A stretch of 64,000 bases of DNA from Forficula auricularia. Its lineage: Eukaryota; Arthropoda; Insecta; Dermaptera; Forficulidae. Under the pieces are notes generated by a model. It was not told where the DNA came from, made no database searches, and saw only the letters and a program-made list of their open reading frames with translations. Both the position numbers and the translations under genes were made by a program. Where the stretch lies: positions 2,541,495 to 2,605,494 of the forward strand of contig JALMQS010000887.1 in NCBI GenBank assembly GCA_024734495.1. The letters run 5' to 3'. Each line of letters opens with the position of its first letter. The first letter of the stretch is position 1. Shown in pieces: positions 23,480-34,463 of the stretch.

Positions 23480-23777
23480 GGCGCTTCGCGACTCTATTTG
23501 TATGTGGCTGGGAGTCGGAGGAGGGGACGATGGTCTCGGAACTGGGTCACAACATTGCTACGTCACAGCCGAGCCGGGCAATGACCTCTCCGCGCGCGCC
23601 TCCCAGATCTAGGACAGTGTTTGCCATTGAACCGGCCGTGTGACGTCATGGGGGCATTGCCCAGGCCAGCGCATGCGCTTACTAAAGACGACAAACGTGC
23701 ACCAGGTCCTCCGCGCGCGCAATTGCATAACTCCATTCATCCCAATCCCAGGAGAGCGCATTTCAATATCGTCTGCC
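23480..23777 (+). promoter_or_regulatory. GC-rich island with CRE and NRF1-type sites
   Basis: Unlike anything nearby, this stretch is GC-rich and CpG-rich. It contains a perfect CRE palindrome TGACGTCA (about 23642-23649), a half-CRE TACGTCA near 23559, the NRF1-type palindrome GCGCATGCGC (about 23669-23678) and several CGCGCGC runs. A donor-like GCC|GTAAGG lies at 23778-23783, which would fit a short first exon on the plus strand. These site classes are typical of TATA-less housekeeping promoters in animals. Direction is uncertain: the candidate exon at 17201-17274 is on the minus strand and could also belong to a gene starting here. The frame 23621-23848 is open but resembles nothing I know. 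Confidence 0.5.
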
Positions 23778-24229
23778 GTAAGGATTACCTTACTAATGCC
23801 AGTAAGAAAGGTTCCAAAATTTGCGGTAAAAAACTGAGAAAATTATAATTAAAATTGCAGTTTGCCACTACAAACAATATTGGTAAATACTGTTTAGGGT
23901 GGTGCAAAGAGGATACGTATCGACAAAAACGCCATCTGGTGATCGTGACCGAGTAATCATAATTACTTTTTGCCAAAGAATGATTTAATGAAAGTAAATT
24001 ATATTTTAAATAAAGTATTATCCCTAAAAATATATTCTTGGTTATTGATTATCAAAATTTTGTACAATTTGTAAATATTTATACTACATAAAACCTTTCA
24101 TGGTTGGTCATGGTCACTAGAGGCGGTAAAAATCGCATACTCTTTTTTAACATAGTCTTTTAAGAGAGGTTTCCCCTCTATCTCATCCCCCCAAAAACAA
24201 GATTTTTGAAAAATATCGGTTTACAATCA

Positions 24230-24480
24230 TTTGTAGGATCTGGCATTGATTTGTGGAACAGTCTGTCTGTTACTACTTGGGATTATAGTCCTCTGCCCCC
24301 TATGATTAAATAAATTATAAATTTTGTCAAGTCCCAATGTCCTAGAGCTGTACAAAATTTTATTTAGTTCTCACAAGCAGAGATTAGCTGAGGTAGAGAG
24401 AGGTCATACCATCCCTGTTAAGGCTTTGAACAGGTTTCCTTATCAATGCCGGGATGTCTAATGCGTCGTTTGCTCCTGGT
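24230..24480 (+). pseudogene. Possible decayed LINE 3' coding remnant
   Basis: TGTGGAACAGTCTGTCTGTT followed by a proline-rich stretch and stop resembles the W-N-S-L-P segment near the end of the LINE frames at 25.5 and 44.5 kb. It is too diverged to be certain. Confidence 0.2.
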
Positions 24481-24507
24481 ATCGAGGTTTTTGTGCGGAA
24501 TTTTTAA

Positions 24508-25332
24508 ATTGGTCTTAAAAAAACGAATATTTTTTTTTTATTTTTGATCGCACGTGAAAATATGTTAATTTAAAATGTTTTTAAAATGCTCACCAAAAAT
24601 CAGCTCGATTAAAAAAATTTTAAGAGGTCACTCAAGATTTTTAAAAATTTTCAAAATGGTAAAAAAATTGATTTTTTTTTCTCATCATGTTATTATTGGC
24701 TACGTTGGAAATTATATAGTAAATATTCTGAAAATTTCAAGTGGATATATTTATTTATTTATAGAGGTGGCTCAGATTTTTTCAATTTTTAACGTATTGT
24801 ACTTTTTAGATGTTTTCGAGTGACATGTAAATATAAATATTAAATTTTTTTATTTTTTATTTTTCCTTCCTGTCCTGTGCTTTATTTCTATTTTTTAAGA
24901 TGTCAACAACAAGAAAAAAAAATAATATTTATATTTACAGGTCACTCAAAAAAACTACTTTAAAAATTAAAAAAATCTTGAGCGACCTCTATAAATTGAT
25001 TGATATATCGACTTGAAATTTTCAAAACATTTTTAATTTTCAACCCAGGCAATAAGGTAATAATAACATAACGAGAAAAAAATAAATAAATAAAAACCCC
25101 ATTTTCTACCATTTTGGAAATTTTAAATTAATTTTAATTTTTTAATTAATTAATTTTTAAATTTAATTTAATAATTTAATTTAATAATTTAATATTTTTT
25201 AATTAAATTTTTTAATTAATTTTTTAATTAATTTTAATTTTAATTAATTTTAATTTTTTTTTTAACATGTTAAATTAACATATTTTCACACGAAATAAAA
25301 AAAATATTCGTTTTTTGGGGTGGACCACCCTA
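24508..25332. mobile_element. Foldback element with TAGGGTGGTCC end
   Basis: Inverted arms of about 350-400 bp: TGAAAATATGTTAATTTAAA near 24555 pairs with a complement at about 25265, and AGGTCACTCAAGATTTTT pairs with one near 24975. The right end reads GGTGGACCACCCTA, like the element at 32389-33020. The left terminus is decayed. A long A/T-only run at about 25125-25260 is unusual. Confidence 0.6.
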
Positions 25333-25507
25333 GGGGACACATTACGCGAGGATTTTGAAGTTGCAGAGCAAAAATAGCGTTAAAATAGAATCTACAAGAA
25401 TATATAAATGATAAAAATAGTAAAAATATTTGTCAATTTTTTAATTGTGGAATGATTGCTTTTTTTTAATTTTGCTGAATGTATTTATTATTGAGATAAT
25501 TTTATTA

Positions 25508-26128
25508 TTCAGGTCCAAGCGATTTTACAAACCCCCACAACTTCTCACCATCTACAAGGCCCAAATCCGCCCCTGTCTCGAATACGGCTCTCATCTGTGG
25601 AGAGGAGCCTCAAAATATTCTCTTGCTACCCTTGATGCAATTCAGAAACGAGCCGTCAGGCTAATTGACGATTCTACCCTCACCGACTCCCTCGACTCGC
25701 TGGCTCATCGAAGAGATGTCTCCGCCCTTTCCCTTTTCTATAGATACTATCACGGCAGGTGCTCTGATGAGATAAAATCAATAATTCCCCCCAAAGCATG
25801 CTTTGCACGCAGCACACGTTTTGCCGACTCCCAACACTCTTTCGCGGTCAAATTAGAAAAGTGCCGGACCACTTCATTCGCGAATTCATATATCCCCATG
25901 ACTTCAAGGAACTGGAACTCTCTCCCAGCCTCTATCTTTCCCAGCACCTATGATCTTCAAACCTTCAAAACCAGGGTGCATAGACACCTACGTCTACACC
26001 CTCTCACTTAAACAACTTTCCCTTCTCTTCGGTAATGCAAGGGTCTTTCGAGATCCATAGGGGCTACATCTTTACTGGTGCACCCCTTCTTGCATTCGAT
26101 TGCATTAAAAAAAAAAAAAAAAAAAAAA
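25508..26128 (+). pseudogene. 5'-truncated LINE, C-terminal ORF2 fragment (L1 copy)
   Basis: An open frame to 26011 encodes the end of a non-LTR reverse transcriptase: Y-K-A-Q-I-R-P-C-L-E-Y-G-S-H-L-W, then L-D-A-I-Q-K-R-A-V-R-L-I, and finally R-N-W-N-S-L-P-A-S-I-F-P with F-K-T-R-V-H-R-H-L. These are the usual closing motifs of Jockey/CR1-type LINE proteins. The 3' UTR runs to TGCATTCGATTGCATT and an A-run at about 26106-26128. The YxDD region and the endonuclease are missing, so it is dead on arrival. Confidence 0.85.
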
Positions 26129-26129
26129 G

Positions 26130-27100
26130 GAATATAAATTTCCTTTGAATTACAAATGTAATTGCTCAATTTTCTATCTAGTTATATATTTATATAAAAT
26201 ATTCTTTCTCACCTAGACCTTGAAAAGAATTTCAGTTTCAAACCGCAAATATTCAAAGTGTTAACGACCCCCTTTTTCTATAATCAATCATCATGGTATT
26301 TCCCAAAGTAGAACATCATCAATCTAAATTGACCTTGCTCTAAGTGATTCGATTTGTTATTATAAAAAGATGACTTTCATAAGTTTGAAATGCATTATGC
26401 GAATACAAATGTAAGTTTTAAATACTAAAATCTATGGATTTTTCAGACTAGAAATTGTAATTTAGAGATTATTTATGTTATTAATAAGCCGGATAATTGC
26501 TCAATGTGAACTCACATACCTAAGATTCCGTAATAATTATTTGAGATATTAAATTCGTTCATGGTCCTTTTATTTTTGTGATGAATTGTATTAAGAGTTG
26601 AAATTTTATTAAAATCACACATAATTAATTATAATTATTTATTCGTGTTTAATAAATAATTATAATTAAATTCGTTCATATTTATCGTTGATAGTTATAG
26701 TATAATGCTTATGACAGGACCTCGCCAATCCATCATTGCTCATTTATTTTTGGTCCACTACCCTTGTGGGATGCTGTAAGCTGATAGACTGCGGATGTCC
26801 ATCTTTAGACGTGCTATCGGCAATAAGACCACCACATTAGAATTAAATGAAGATATTCGTAATATTTTTTCATATTTTCATATCATGTTGTCAGGTTCAA
26901 AAATTCCCTAAAATGGTCCTAACATTTTAAAGAATTAAACTTAAAAAAAATTAAGCTAATATAAGTCTCCTTAATGAGATCTTTGGTGGAAAACATTCCA
27001 TGTTAAAAAATATTCAACTATCCCCAAAACAATTTATGATTTTGGAAAAAAGGATGAATACATTAAACAGTCAATTTCAATTTTGTATTTATTTAATAAC
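26130..27100. other. AT-rich region, no gene recognised
   Basis: Contains a small palindrome around 26618-26662 (ATAATTATAATTATTTATTC and complement), a part of which recurs near 28895. Nothing else was recognised. Confidence 0.4.
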
Positions 27101-27132
27101 GAGCTTCGAGGGCGTGCCTTCTGGTGTCCTGA

Positions 27133-28065
27133 CGGGCAGCGTCTCGGTCTAAAAATTTTATTCCTCTTAAAAAACCACACTCCAAATGTATACCCGTAAA
27201 CTACCGAAAATACATCGTCTCTTAAAAGTTTTGCCTCTTTAATTTTTGAGTGGCGGGGGGAGGGGGATAATTATGAATATATTTAATGTTTCTTAATTTA
27301 AAATGAATTGGAGTCTTTCATTTCAAAATTACAATTATATTTCAAATTTGCCTGGTTAATGAAAATCGATTGGAGCCATCAGTTTAAAATCCGAGCTGAC
27401 AATTATATTTCAAATTTGCCTCCTTAATTAATATATATTTAATGTTTCTTTATTTAAAATCTATTGATGTTTTTTCGTTTTCATTCAAGTTCAAATGAAT
27501 ACAATATTATCTCGACACAGTCTAAATCAAAAATATATAGTTTTAGTAACAGAAATCAAGATAAGAGTAAATAGATATTTTATTTAATATGGATTTACTA
27601 TGAGTTAAGGATACTGGGTCACTTATTTCACATTAAAATTAAAAAATTAAAAGATATAAAAATTTTTTCTTTTTCAATATATATATTCGGGCTATCAACC
27701 CATCTTCAGGAAATACAGAAGGTAACGTATTTCCTTAAGATGGGTTGATAGCCCGAAATATATATATTGAAAAAGAAAAAAATTTTATATCTTTTAATTT
27801 TTTAATTTTAATGTGAAATAAGTGACCCAGTATCCTTAACTCATAGTAAATCCATATTAAATAAAATATCTATTTACTCTTATCTTTATTAAAGATGTTT
27901 CACCTTGCACCAACACCACAATCTCTACTGATTACAGAAATCAAGGTATAATTATTAATGTTTCAATGGTGTAATGGCTAGAGCTAATGCCCTTAGTTCA
28001 AGAGTTCGTCGGTTCGATTCTAGGCAAGACGGTAATTTTTTTAGAGAAATTTCTCTAAGCGTTGT
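27133..28065. repeat. Repeat R4, inverted copy with tRNA-like end
   Basis: Starts with the complement of the R4 terminus (CGGGCAGCGTCTCGGT) and ends with a tRNA-like unit at 27955-28065 having the A-box-like TGGTGTAATGGCTAGAGC and B box GGTTCGATTCT. It lacks the 161-bp array and is interrupted by family A element A3. Confidence 0.65.
27561..27933. mobile_element. Family A PLE-like foldback, copy A3
   Basis: The 12-bp duplication ACAGAAATCAAG flanks it (27549-27560, 27934-27945). The uninterrupted R4 copy at about 3345-3365 confirms the insertion point. Arms of about 155 bp are nearly perfect complements. The tail GTTTCACCTTGCACCAACAC lies on the right. Both ribozyme-like motifs (about 27684-27711 minus, 27729-27762 plus) are damaged: GAAA has lost an A in one, and CTGAAGA became CTTAAGA in the other. 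Confidence 0.9.
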
Positions 28066-28094
28066 TACAAATTAATCTAGACAAATATATATAG

Positions 28095-28312
28095 TATAAA
28101 AAAATTAGGTAAAATTGCGAGGTGGATTTCACATAAAATCAAATAAAACAAAAGTGAATTTAGATTTCGATATATTTCGGGTTGTCAGCCCATCGTTAGG
28201 AGTCAGAGAATTTTTATGTTTATTATGTGAAACCCACCTCGCAATTTTACCTAATTTTTTATTATTATATAAAAATGTTTCACCTAGAACCAACACCTAT
28301 CTCCTTAAAAGT
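28095..28312. mobile_element. Family A PLE-like foldback, copy A4
   Basis: Arms include TTAGGTAAAATTGCGAGGTG and complement, with tail ATGTTTCACCTAGAACCAAC. The minus-strand motif at 28170-28200 has CTAACGA instead of CTGANGA and is decayed. No clear duplication. Confidence 0.75.
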
Positions 28313-28329
28313 TATGTGTTTATTTAGTT

Positions 28330-29097
28330 TACTAGCTACCAGGATCTGACAGACAGACAGACAGACCGATGGAGGGCGGTGACTTTTCAACAATGGGATG
28401 CTGTCTAAAAAAGTACCCTTCATTTTTTAAAATTTTATTCTATTGTTTGTTTTTTTGATTGTGTGTGTGTTTTTTGATACCCACAATAATTCAAGAGTAA
28501 AAGCACGTGGAAAGTTCATTCTGGAATCAAAATGTTTATATTTCCAATTATATTAAGAATGGGTTAGATTTTATTATTTTTAGCTTCAAAACTTCGAGAT
28601 ACAAAATGTAGAAGATCAGAATAATAAAATCGGATCGTTAAAAGAAAATCTCTTGAATGGTAATATAGAGCTAAAGAGTTTAAATTGCAGAAGGAAAATT
28701 GCCAGATCATCGAAATTTGTAAAGAGTTTTCACCTTTCCATCAGTTTTTTATTAAAAATATAAAATTTCAGTTTTTTAATTCAATTATTATACACAGATT
28801 TTCTACGCAATAAACCTTGAAAGATAAATTTATTAGTAATGAAGCTGTTTAATATTTTATTTTATTAAAATTTGAATTTTTAGTGAAATCACACATAATT
28901 AATTATAATTATTTATTGAACACGAACAAATAATACAATAAAACTACGACATTTTGATTGACTTATTGAGCGATCGTTCTCAAGTATGAGCACCCAGAAA
29001 TGTAACAATTTGTAAAATGAAAACAAAATTTTCACTACTTCATATAGAAACCTCAATATTTATTTGTAATTTAGTTGGAAATACACTAGCGGTGATA
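28330..29097. other. Unassigned region with hAT-like fragment
   Basis: 28365-28430 (GGTGACTTTTCAACAATGGG) matches the left end of the hAT-like element at 44005. The remainder is AT-rich with no recognised gene. Confidence 0.4.
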
Positions 29098-29136
29098 GTA
29101 GATGTACACTATTTTAGGTCGCGGTTCATCCCTCGG
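29098..29136. mobile_element. Fragment of hAT-like MITE family M1
   Basis: GTAGATGTACAC and GGTCGCGGTTCATCCCTCGG match one terminus of the M1 copies. The other end is missing. Confidence 0.6.
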
Positions 29137-29264
29137 AAATGCATTTACAATTTAAAGAAACTTTAAGAGAGATCTTTAGGACTAATTGAAGATATAATAT
29201 AATAAAAAATTAAGTTTAAGAATTGTACCATAATAAACATCATTTGCTGTAATATGTAATATGT

Positions 29265-29690
29265 AAAAAAACAAAAAAAACATGATTGTAAAATTCGAAT
29301 AGAGCTAATATGGGGCTAATAAGCCCTGGCCCGCTAATAAAATTATTATTATTATTATTTGAGTTATGACACTTACTCAGCACAAGTGCTGGTAAAATTT
29401 CACCTACCCCTGTTGTTCTTATGGGGTTAGGCTCAGACGCTGTGGAAAGGGAATTCACCCTGGCCCTCAGTTACTCTTCTTTTGTTCATTTAATCGTTAG
29501 GAATCTTCTTACTATATAGCAGGTCTGTAAAACGACAGCCTTTTGCACGAGAGGTGTTATTTCGTCTGATATCCCTAGCGATCTGATGTTCTTTTTTAAG
29601 TTGCTGCTGGACACACCCTCCACAGACATCACAATCGGAATAATTTTTACCTCGTTGAGCTTAATTATTATTATTATTATTAAGATGTCT
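29265..29690 (-). pseudogene. LINE 3' end, minus strand
   Basis: On the minus strand 29662-29495 encodes I-I-P-I-V-M-S, then L-K-K-N-I-R-S-L-G-I and V-V-L-Q-T-C-Y-I-V-R-R-F-L before a stop. This I-P-I-V...L-G...V-R-R-F-L pattern closes the ORF of a LINE family common in insects. The 3' UTR follows and includes (AAT)n at about 29342-29360. Everything upstream is missing. Confidence 0.7.
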
Positions 29691-29699
29691 ATTATAACA

Positions 29700-30290
29700 T
29701 GAATTCAAAAAGTCTAGGGTGAGTGTAAAAAGTATTGGAGAAAAAATTCAGGAGATGTCTTAAAATTAATAAAATTAATTAGATTTTCATTGAGAACATT
29801 AATTTATGAAAACATCATCATTATCATTTCGAATTGATCTTGGTGATTTCGCCTCCAAGTGTATATGTATCTTTTTTTTCTTCGTGATGGATTGATCTCG
29901 TCAGTTCTTCTCCAACTAGGAATAGAGTAAAGTGGTGGGGATGGATGGGTATGTACCATACCTAGTACCAGGGCAGGGAGGATGTCACGCGTGACCCGTG
30001 CCACGACCTCACTCGACTCCCGCACAAAGCTAAAGCAAAGCTAATGGCAAAAAGAGCTTGCAAACAGGAGCGAGAGATCGACTCAACTCCATTGTGCATG
30101 AATGAAAGCTACAACACAGGATTTCCTGGTTCTCCAGTTCGATTATCCGCGCACAGGCAGTTTTTCTCTCTCTTTTTTTTTTATTTATGGCAAAAGCAAA
30201 AAAAATAAATAAATATAAATAAATAAATAAATTATAAATTCTTCTTAGTTGAATAAAAGATTTCACTGTCGATGGTAACAGAATTGTTTT
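29700..30290. other. Unassigned, partly GC-balanced region
   Basis: 29930-30165 is clearly less AT-rich than its flanks and is not a repeat seen elsewhere here, so it may be host single-copy sequence. I could not define an exon with both splice sites. Confidence 0.35.
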
Positions 30291-30294
30291 TATT

Positions 30295-30600
30295 TTAGGT
30301 TAAAAATAAAATAAAATGAGAGAGTCTTCTGTTTTTTAAATAAAATAATTTTTAATTATTTCTAGAGACTATAGTTTCGAAGGCATTGCCTTCATCATCA
30401 GTCTATCACAAATATTTCAAATTAGTTACAAATTAAGATCCATACATAGAAAATTTTGAAAAATATATAATGTCTTTTTCTTCATGTTTCTTCTTGGGAG
30501 ATAGCAATGCCTTCGAAACTATAGTCTCTAGAAATAATTAAAAATTATTTTATTTAAAAAACAGAAGACTCTCTCATTTTATTTTATTTTTAACCTAATA
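30295..30600. mobile_element. Family D PLE-like foldback
   Basis: Inverted arms share TTAGGTTAAAAATAAAATAA and GAGAGAGTCTTCTGTTTTTT. The left arm has an intact hammerhead-like motif on the minus strand; the right arm keeps the GAAAC side but has lost CTGATGA. The tail end and duplication were not resolved. Confidence 0.75.
30364..30407 (-). ncRNA. Hammerhead-ribozyme-like motif, D left arm
   Basis: Minus strand: AGA, CTGATGA, one unpaired T, perfect helix II GAAGGC/GCCTTC, GAAA, AC-TATA-GT as a tiny helix III, cleavage-type C, then TCT pairing with AGA. All invariant core residues are present. Confidence 0.6.
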
Positions 30601-30720
30601 TAAATTCTTCGTTTTTTTTAATGAAAATAGTGGTTGGTGGATTTCAAATAGGGTTTTAAATTCTGTCAAACTCTCTTCCCTTCTTTGTCTGTGTAGATAC
30701 CAATATCCAAAATAACTATA

Positions 30721-31392
30721 CTCATACAGGGTGTCGCTTATCACAAAGATAAACCGTGAACAGGTAATAGGGCAATTTGAAACGGTCCTGAACATAAAAA
30801 AAATTAATATTTTTCATAGTTTTCGAGTTATAGGCATTTTTTGGAAATGGTGAAAATCGTAAGCCTACCCTAAACATCAAGATGATATGGCTACAAATTT
30901 ACATATTTTATTATTCTAATTTTTGTTTCGCAATCCTGAATAATCTTGTTATTGACCAGAATTCAAAATAAAACAATAAGTACTATACTTTTGGAGAAAA
31001 ATTTTTTTTGGACTTATGTTTTAAAAAATTTTCATCAGCTAACTTTGGATCATCTTTAATATAAAAAAATTCTAGTAAACTAACATAGAATATTATTTGA
31101 AAAATTGGCCCATTTTGTCAAGATTTTAAAATGATACAGCACTTTGAACTTCCTTTTTTAGAAAAAAAAAATATTGATATTTTTTTTCCAAAATTAGCTA
31201 ATTTAATATGTTAATCAATTATGTCGCTTCTTAATTGAACTAATCTTTGATTATTATAGACATTAATACTATAATAGCCAAAGATTAGTTCAATTAAAAT
31301 TGTATTATTAAATTTTTATGTTTAGGACCGTCTTAAATTGCCCTATCACCTGTTCATGGTTTATTGTTGTGATACGGGACACAGCCTGTATG
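30721..31392. mobile_element. MITE-like element with 75-bp inverted ends
   Basis: CATACAGGGTGTCGCTTATC at the left and the complement of CATACAGGCTGTGTCCCG at the right; pairing extends through GTGAACAGGTAATAGGGCAA. A small internal hairpin lies at about 31237-31300. No transposase. The ACAGGGTGTCCC type of end is common in insects, but I do not assign a superfamily. Confidence 0.65.
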
Positions 31393-31395
31393 TAA

Positions 31396-31660
31396 AAAAT
31401 TATAAAGGGTTGGAATTAGTGGGTGTTTCACAAAATAAAAATTGAAATAAAATTTGAGTTTAATGGATACTCTGTATATATTTTGGATTTTTAGCCCATC
31501 ATCAGTAGTTTATCCTTTTGTATAAACTCCAGAGTATCCATTAAACTCAAATTTTATTTCAATTTTTATTTTGTGAAACTCCAATAATTTCAACCCTTTA
31601 TAACTTTTTAAATATGTTTCACTATAAACCTACACAGCTTTTCCTAAATGTAATACTTAT
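31396..31660. mobile_element. Family A PLE-like foldback, copy A5
   Basis: Arms share AAAATTTGAGTTTAATGGAT and complement; tail ATGTTTCACTATAAACCTAC at the right. The minus-strand motif at 31474-31506 has AAAA instead of GAAA. It sits directly between the preceding MITE and C3. Confidence 0.75.
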
Positions 31661-31761
31661 ATTAAATTGAAAGTTTTTTTGCCGAGAGTAGCAGAATTTT
31701 TATATATTGAAGGAGACAATAAAAGAGTGTGTCTTCTGCTGGAATTATAAATTTTATTTAT

Positions 31762-31813
31762 TTATAACGAGACTATAGTTTCGACGGCTTTGCCCTCTTC
31801 ATCAGTCTATTAT
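31762..31813 (-). ncRNA. Hammerhead-ribozyme-like motif, C3 left arm
   Basis: Minus strand: CTGATGA, unpaired A, helix II GAGGGC/GCCGTC with one mismatch, GAAA, AC-TATA-GT, C, then TC. Helix I can extend as TATAGA against TC-TATA with a GT bulge, as in natural hammerheads with a loop-bulge contact. Confidence 0.5.
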
Positions 31814-31883
31814 AATGGATTCATAGGAATTAATTTATGAATGAAAGGTTAAAATCTTTCATGTGGCTAGGTTAGGAAATTGT

Positions 31884-31936
31884 TCAGTAGACTGATGAAG
31901 AAGACAAAGCCCTCGAAACTATAGTCTCGGTATAAA
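31884..31936 (+). ncRNA. Hammerhead-ribozyme-like motif, C3 right arm
   Basis: CTGATGA at 31892-31898 and GAAA at 31914-31917. Helix II GAAGAC/GCCCTC has two A-C mismatches, so this copy may be weakened. Helix III and the cleavage triplet GTC are intact. Confidence 0.45.
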
Positions 31937-32388
31937 TAAATAAAATTTATAATTCTAGCAGAAGACACTCTTTTATTGTCTCCTTCAAGTTATACTTATA
32001 TGTCATATGGTAGCACTTATTCGTTGTGTATTCAATTTGACAGCAAAGGAGTTTTGACGGTTCGAAAATCGCCTGTTTTTTATTTTATTTTTTTTACAAA
32101 TGAGGCTTTAGGAGGATTAATCATTTCAACAGTACAAACACGATAGTAGGTTCTATTATTAAAAGAAAAGACGGAGACTTTTCTATGATGGGCCTGGGAA
32201 TCAGAGGAGGTAAATAAGACTATATCTCCTTGTGTATAGTTTTATTGCTAATTTCTGAAAGACAAGCAGAAGATCGTCAGAAGCTCCTCTCCACAGAGCC
32301 AAAGGTAAATTTGAATAATGCATAGAGTGGACTTAAAATTAATAGCGACTGGAATAGAAAGTCAACCTTAATTACCTATATGTAGCAG

Positions 32389-33020
32389 TAGGGTGGTCCT
32401 TATTTTGGGTATTTTCGAAATTTTATTGTCCTCGTGACTCACATGGTTCAAAATAAATAAATAAAAAATATTGCCCAAGTTTCAAGCTCCTATCTAAAAT
32501 TTAACTTGTGCCCCAGAGCGATGTAAGTTTCCCATCTAAATAACATGGGTTTTTTGGTAATGCACGATCAATATTTTAATCCGACCAAATTAATGGTTCA
32601 AAAAATTTGAAACTCTGTAGACTTTATCCGTATAATAGTAACTATCCCTTAGAATTTTTATAGGTTTTTAGCTATTAAAATTTTAGAGTCTATAACTTAT
32701 ATAGATATAGCAGTATTTTTATCTAGCTGTAACTTCAAAATTAGAATAGATAAAAATCTGTAAAAATTCTGAAGGATAGCTACTATTATAAGAAAAAAGT
32801 GTACAGAGTTTCAAATTTTTTGAACAATTAATTTGGCCCGATTAAAAAAAATTGATCGTTTAATGCTAAAAACCACATGGTATTTACATGGGAAACTTGC
32901 ATCGCTGTGGGGCACTAGATAAAATTAAGATGGAGGCTTGAAACTTGGGGAATTTTTTTTTATTTATTTTGAACCATATAAGCCCATTCGAAAATACCCA
33001 AAATAAGGACCACCACCCTA
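32389..33020. mobile_element. hAT-like foldback, TAGGGTGG ends
   Basis: Nearly all of it is one inverted repeat with arms of about 300 bp. It starts TAGGGTGGTCCTTATTTTGG and ends with the complement. TGTAGCAG is present on both sides (32381-32388, 33021-33028), the 8-bp duplication expected for hAT, whose ends often fit YARNG. No transposase. Confidence 0.8.
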
Positions 33021-33029
33021 TGTAGCAGC

Positions 33030-33480
33030 TTTTGCTACAAAAGTAATGTGGTCGGACACCATTAGAAAGACATTTAACTTTGATAGATAAAATAGTCTAT
33101 TATATATAGTAGAAACCAAAGCTCGAAGTTACTATATGGTAAATGGATAAGAGCATTTTGTAATCGGCTTGTATGGATATAATACATAAAAATAAAAAAT
33201 GTAAATATGATGCTCAAAGTCGGAATCTTTTGCAATATCGAAATCGAACATTCCTCTAAGACCAGTCGAAGAAGACGTGTTAGAATTGAAATTTTCCTTA
33301 ATTGAAGAGTTCCTCAATATAAATTAATGAGCAGAGCCTTTCTATCTAAATATGGACGCACCGCCATCATTTTAAGATTGATATTTAGAATCAAAATGTT
33401 CAAATTTTTACGAGTTTCATTTTATGTTTTTTTCTCGTTCATTGGTAAATATCATCACAATTAGCAGCAACTCCTCATTT
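33030..33480. other. No recognisable feature
   Basis: AT-rich DNA with a short minus-strand frame (33132-33317) that lacks homology cues or splice support. Confidence 0.4.
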
Positions 33481-33499
33481 TGTAATCAATTTCAAACTA

Positions 33500-33860
33500 G
33501 TTTTTCTTCTTCTTTCTCTGTTTCCCAAAACATTCGTGGCCATGATCTTGAACTTGTCTCTCGTCGCATTTCTAAAGGCTTGAATGCATTCTGAGCCATT
33601 GATGAAAGTTTTTCTATCCGACCGACTCCCTTGAGCCCTTGACACGAAGTGAAAGCCTTTCCCTTTTTATAGTTACAACATTCTTCATGGTTTGTGTTCT
33701 AATGAAATAAAATTTATTTCTTGGGTTTTGAAAATTTCCATGCTAAATGATATAAACAACTGGTGTGTTCACCACACGACTTTCACATTCTCACTTATAT
33801 GAAATCATCGTGACACCCCTAATTTACACCCCCTTCCTTTATTTCAATCGGATTAAAATT
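33500..33860 (+). pseudogene. Decayed LINE 3' coding remnant (L4)
   Basis: The text around 33600-33720 (CCGACTCCCTTGAGCCCTTG, AAGCCTTTCCCTTTTTATAG) parallels the 25.7-kb LINE frame, corresponding to the T-D-S-L-D-S-L and S-A-L-S-L-F-Y segments. Stops and frameshifts interrupt it. Confidence 0.55.
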
Positions 33861-33959
33861 TATACACGACCAATAACTCATGACACTTAATAAGTAGATA
33901 CACCAATTAAAAAAAAATCCTTAGTGTCGATTTTGAGAAAATAGAAAAAAAAACGAAAA

Positions 33960-34320
33960 ATCTTTCATATAAACGTCAACTTCCGGTTTTCCGATTTCAA
34001 TGACTGATTTATTGCGCCACGCAGAGGGGGGCAGCCCTTTAAAGAAAGAAAATAGATTTGTTTACAAATTAAATTGTAACACCTCATCAGCCGTCTAAAA
34101 ATAATGCCAGATGTTGAGGCTATTGGTAAAATGTCAATGTATATATGGACGCCAGTAGAATACCAGAACCGAGGCCAGAGATTTGGGAGCGCCAAAATCG
34201 CACCACAACTGTGCACTGCGATTAAGCAAGAATAATACATTACAAAAACAAAAAAAAAACAAAAAACAAAAAAACAAAAAAATAATTGAAAAAAATATAA
34301 ATAAAAGATAACATTAACGT
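33960..34320 (-). other. Possible retroelement fragment with A-rich tail
   Basis: 34145-34215 is GC-balanced (GAACCGAGGCCAGAGATTTG) and runs into an A/C-rich stretch at 34236-34300, as a retroposed 3' end would. Not classified. Confidence 0.25.
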
Positions 34321-34463
34321 TAAAAAGCTTGCTGTACTCTTCTAGCATATATCGAGCTTAAGTTTCAAATTTCGTAGATCTGAGACTTATGGTTGCGAAA
34401 CGCAGGGGGGTTCCAACATAGCTACATACATACGTACGCATGCACTGACCAATGAATTTTCGG

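Larger units (their letters stand above)
31663..31991. mobile_element. Family C PLE-like foldback, copy C3
   Basis: Flanked by ATACTTATAT (31653-31662, 31992-32001). It starts with the family C tail TAAATTGAAAG and GCCGAGAGTAGCAGAATTTT, then arms with GAAGGAGACAATAAAAGAG. Both arms keep ribozyme-like cores. The spacer between arms is about 70 bp. Confidence 0.9.

Noticed and set aside
23621..23848. 75-codon frame inside the GC island as a protein gene
   Set aside because: It could be a first exon, but the peptide shows no recognisable domain; the GC content alone can keep frames open.
25750..25947. 65-codon minus-strand frame, repeated at 44650-44832
   Set aside because: Its conservation between two places comes from the LINE on the other strand.
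33965..34348. 127-codon minus-strand frame
   Set aside because: A Phe-rich stretch is encoded by an A/C-rich tail; no homology cue.
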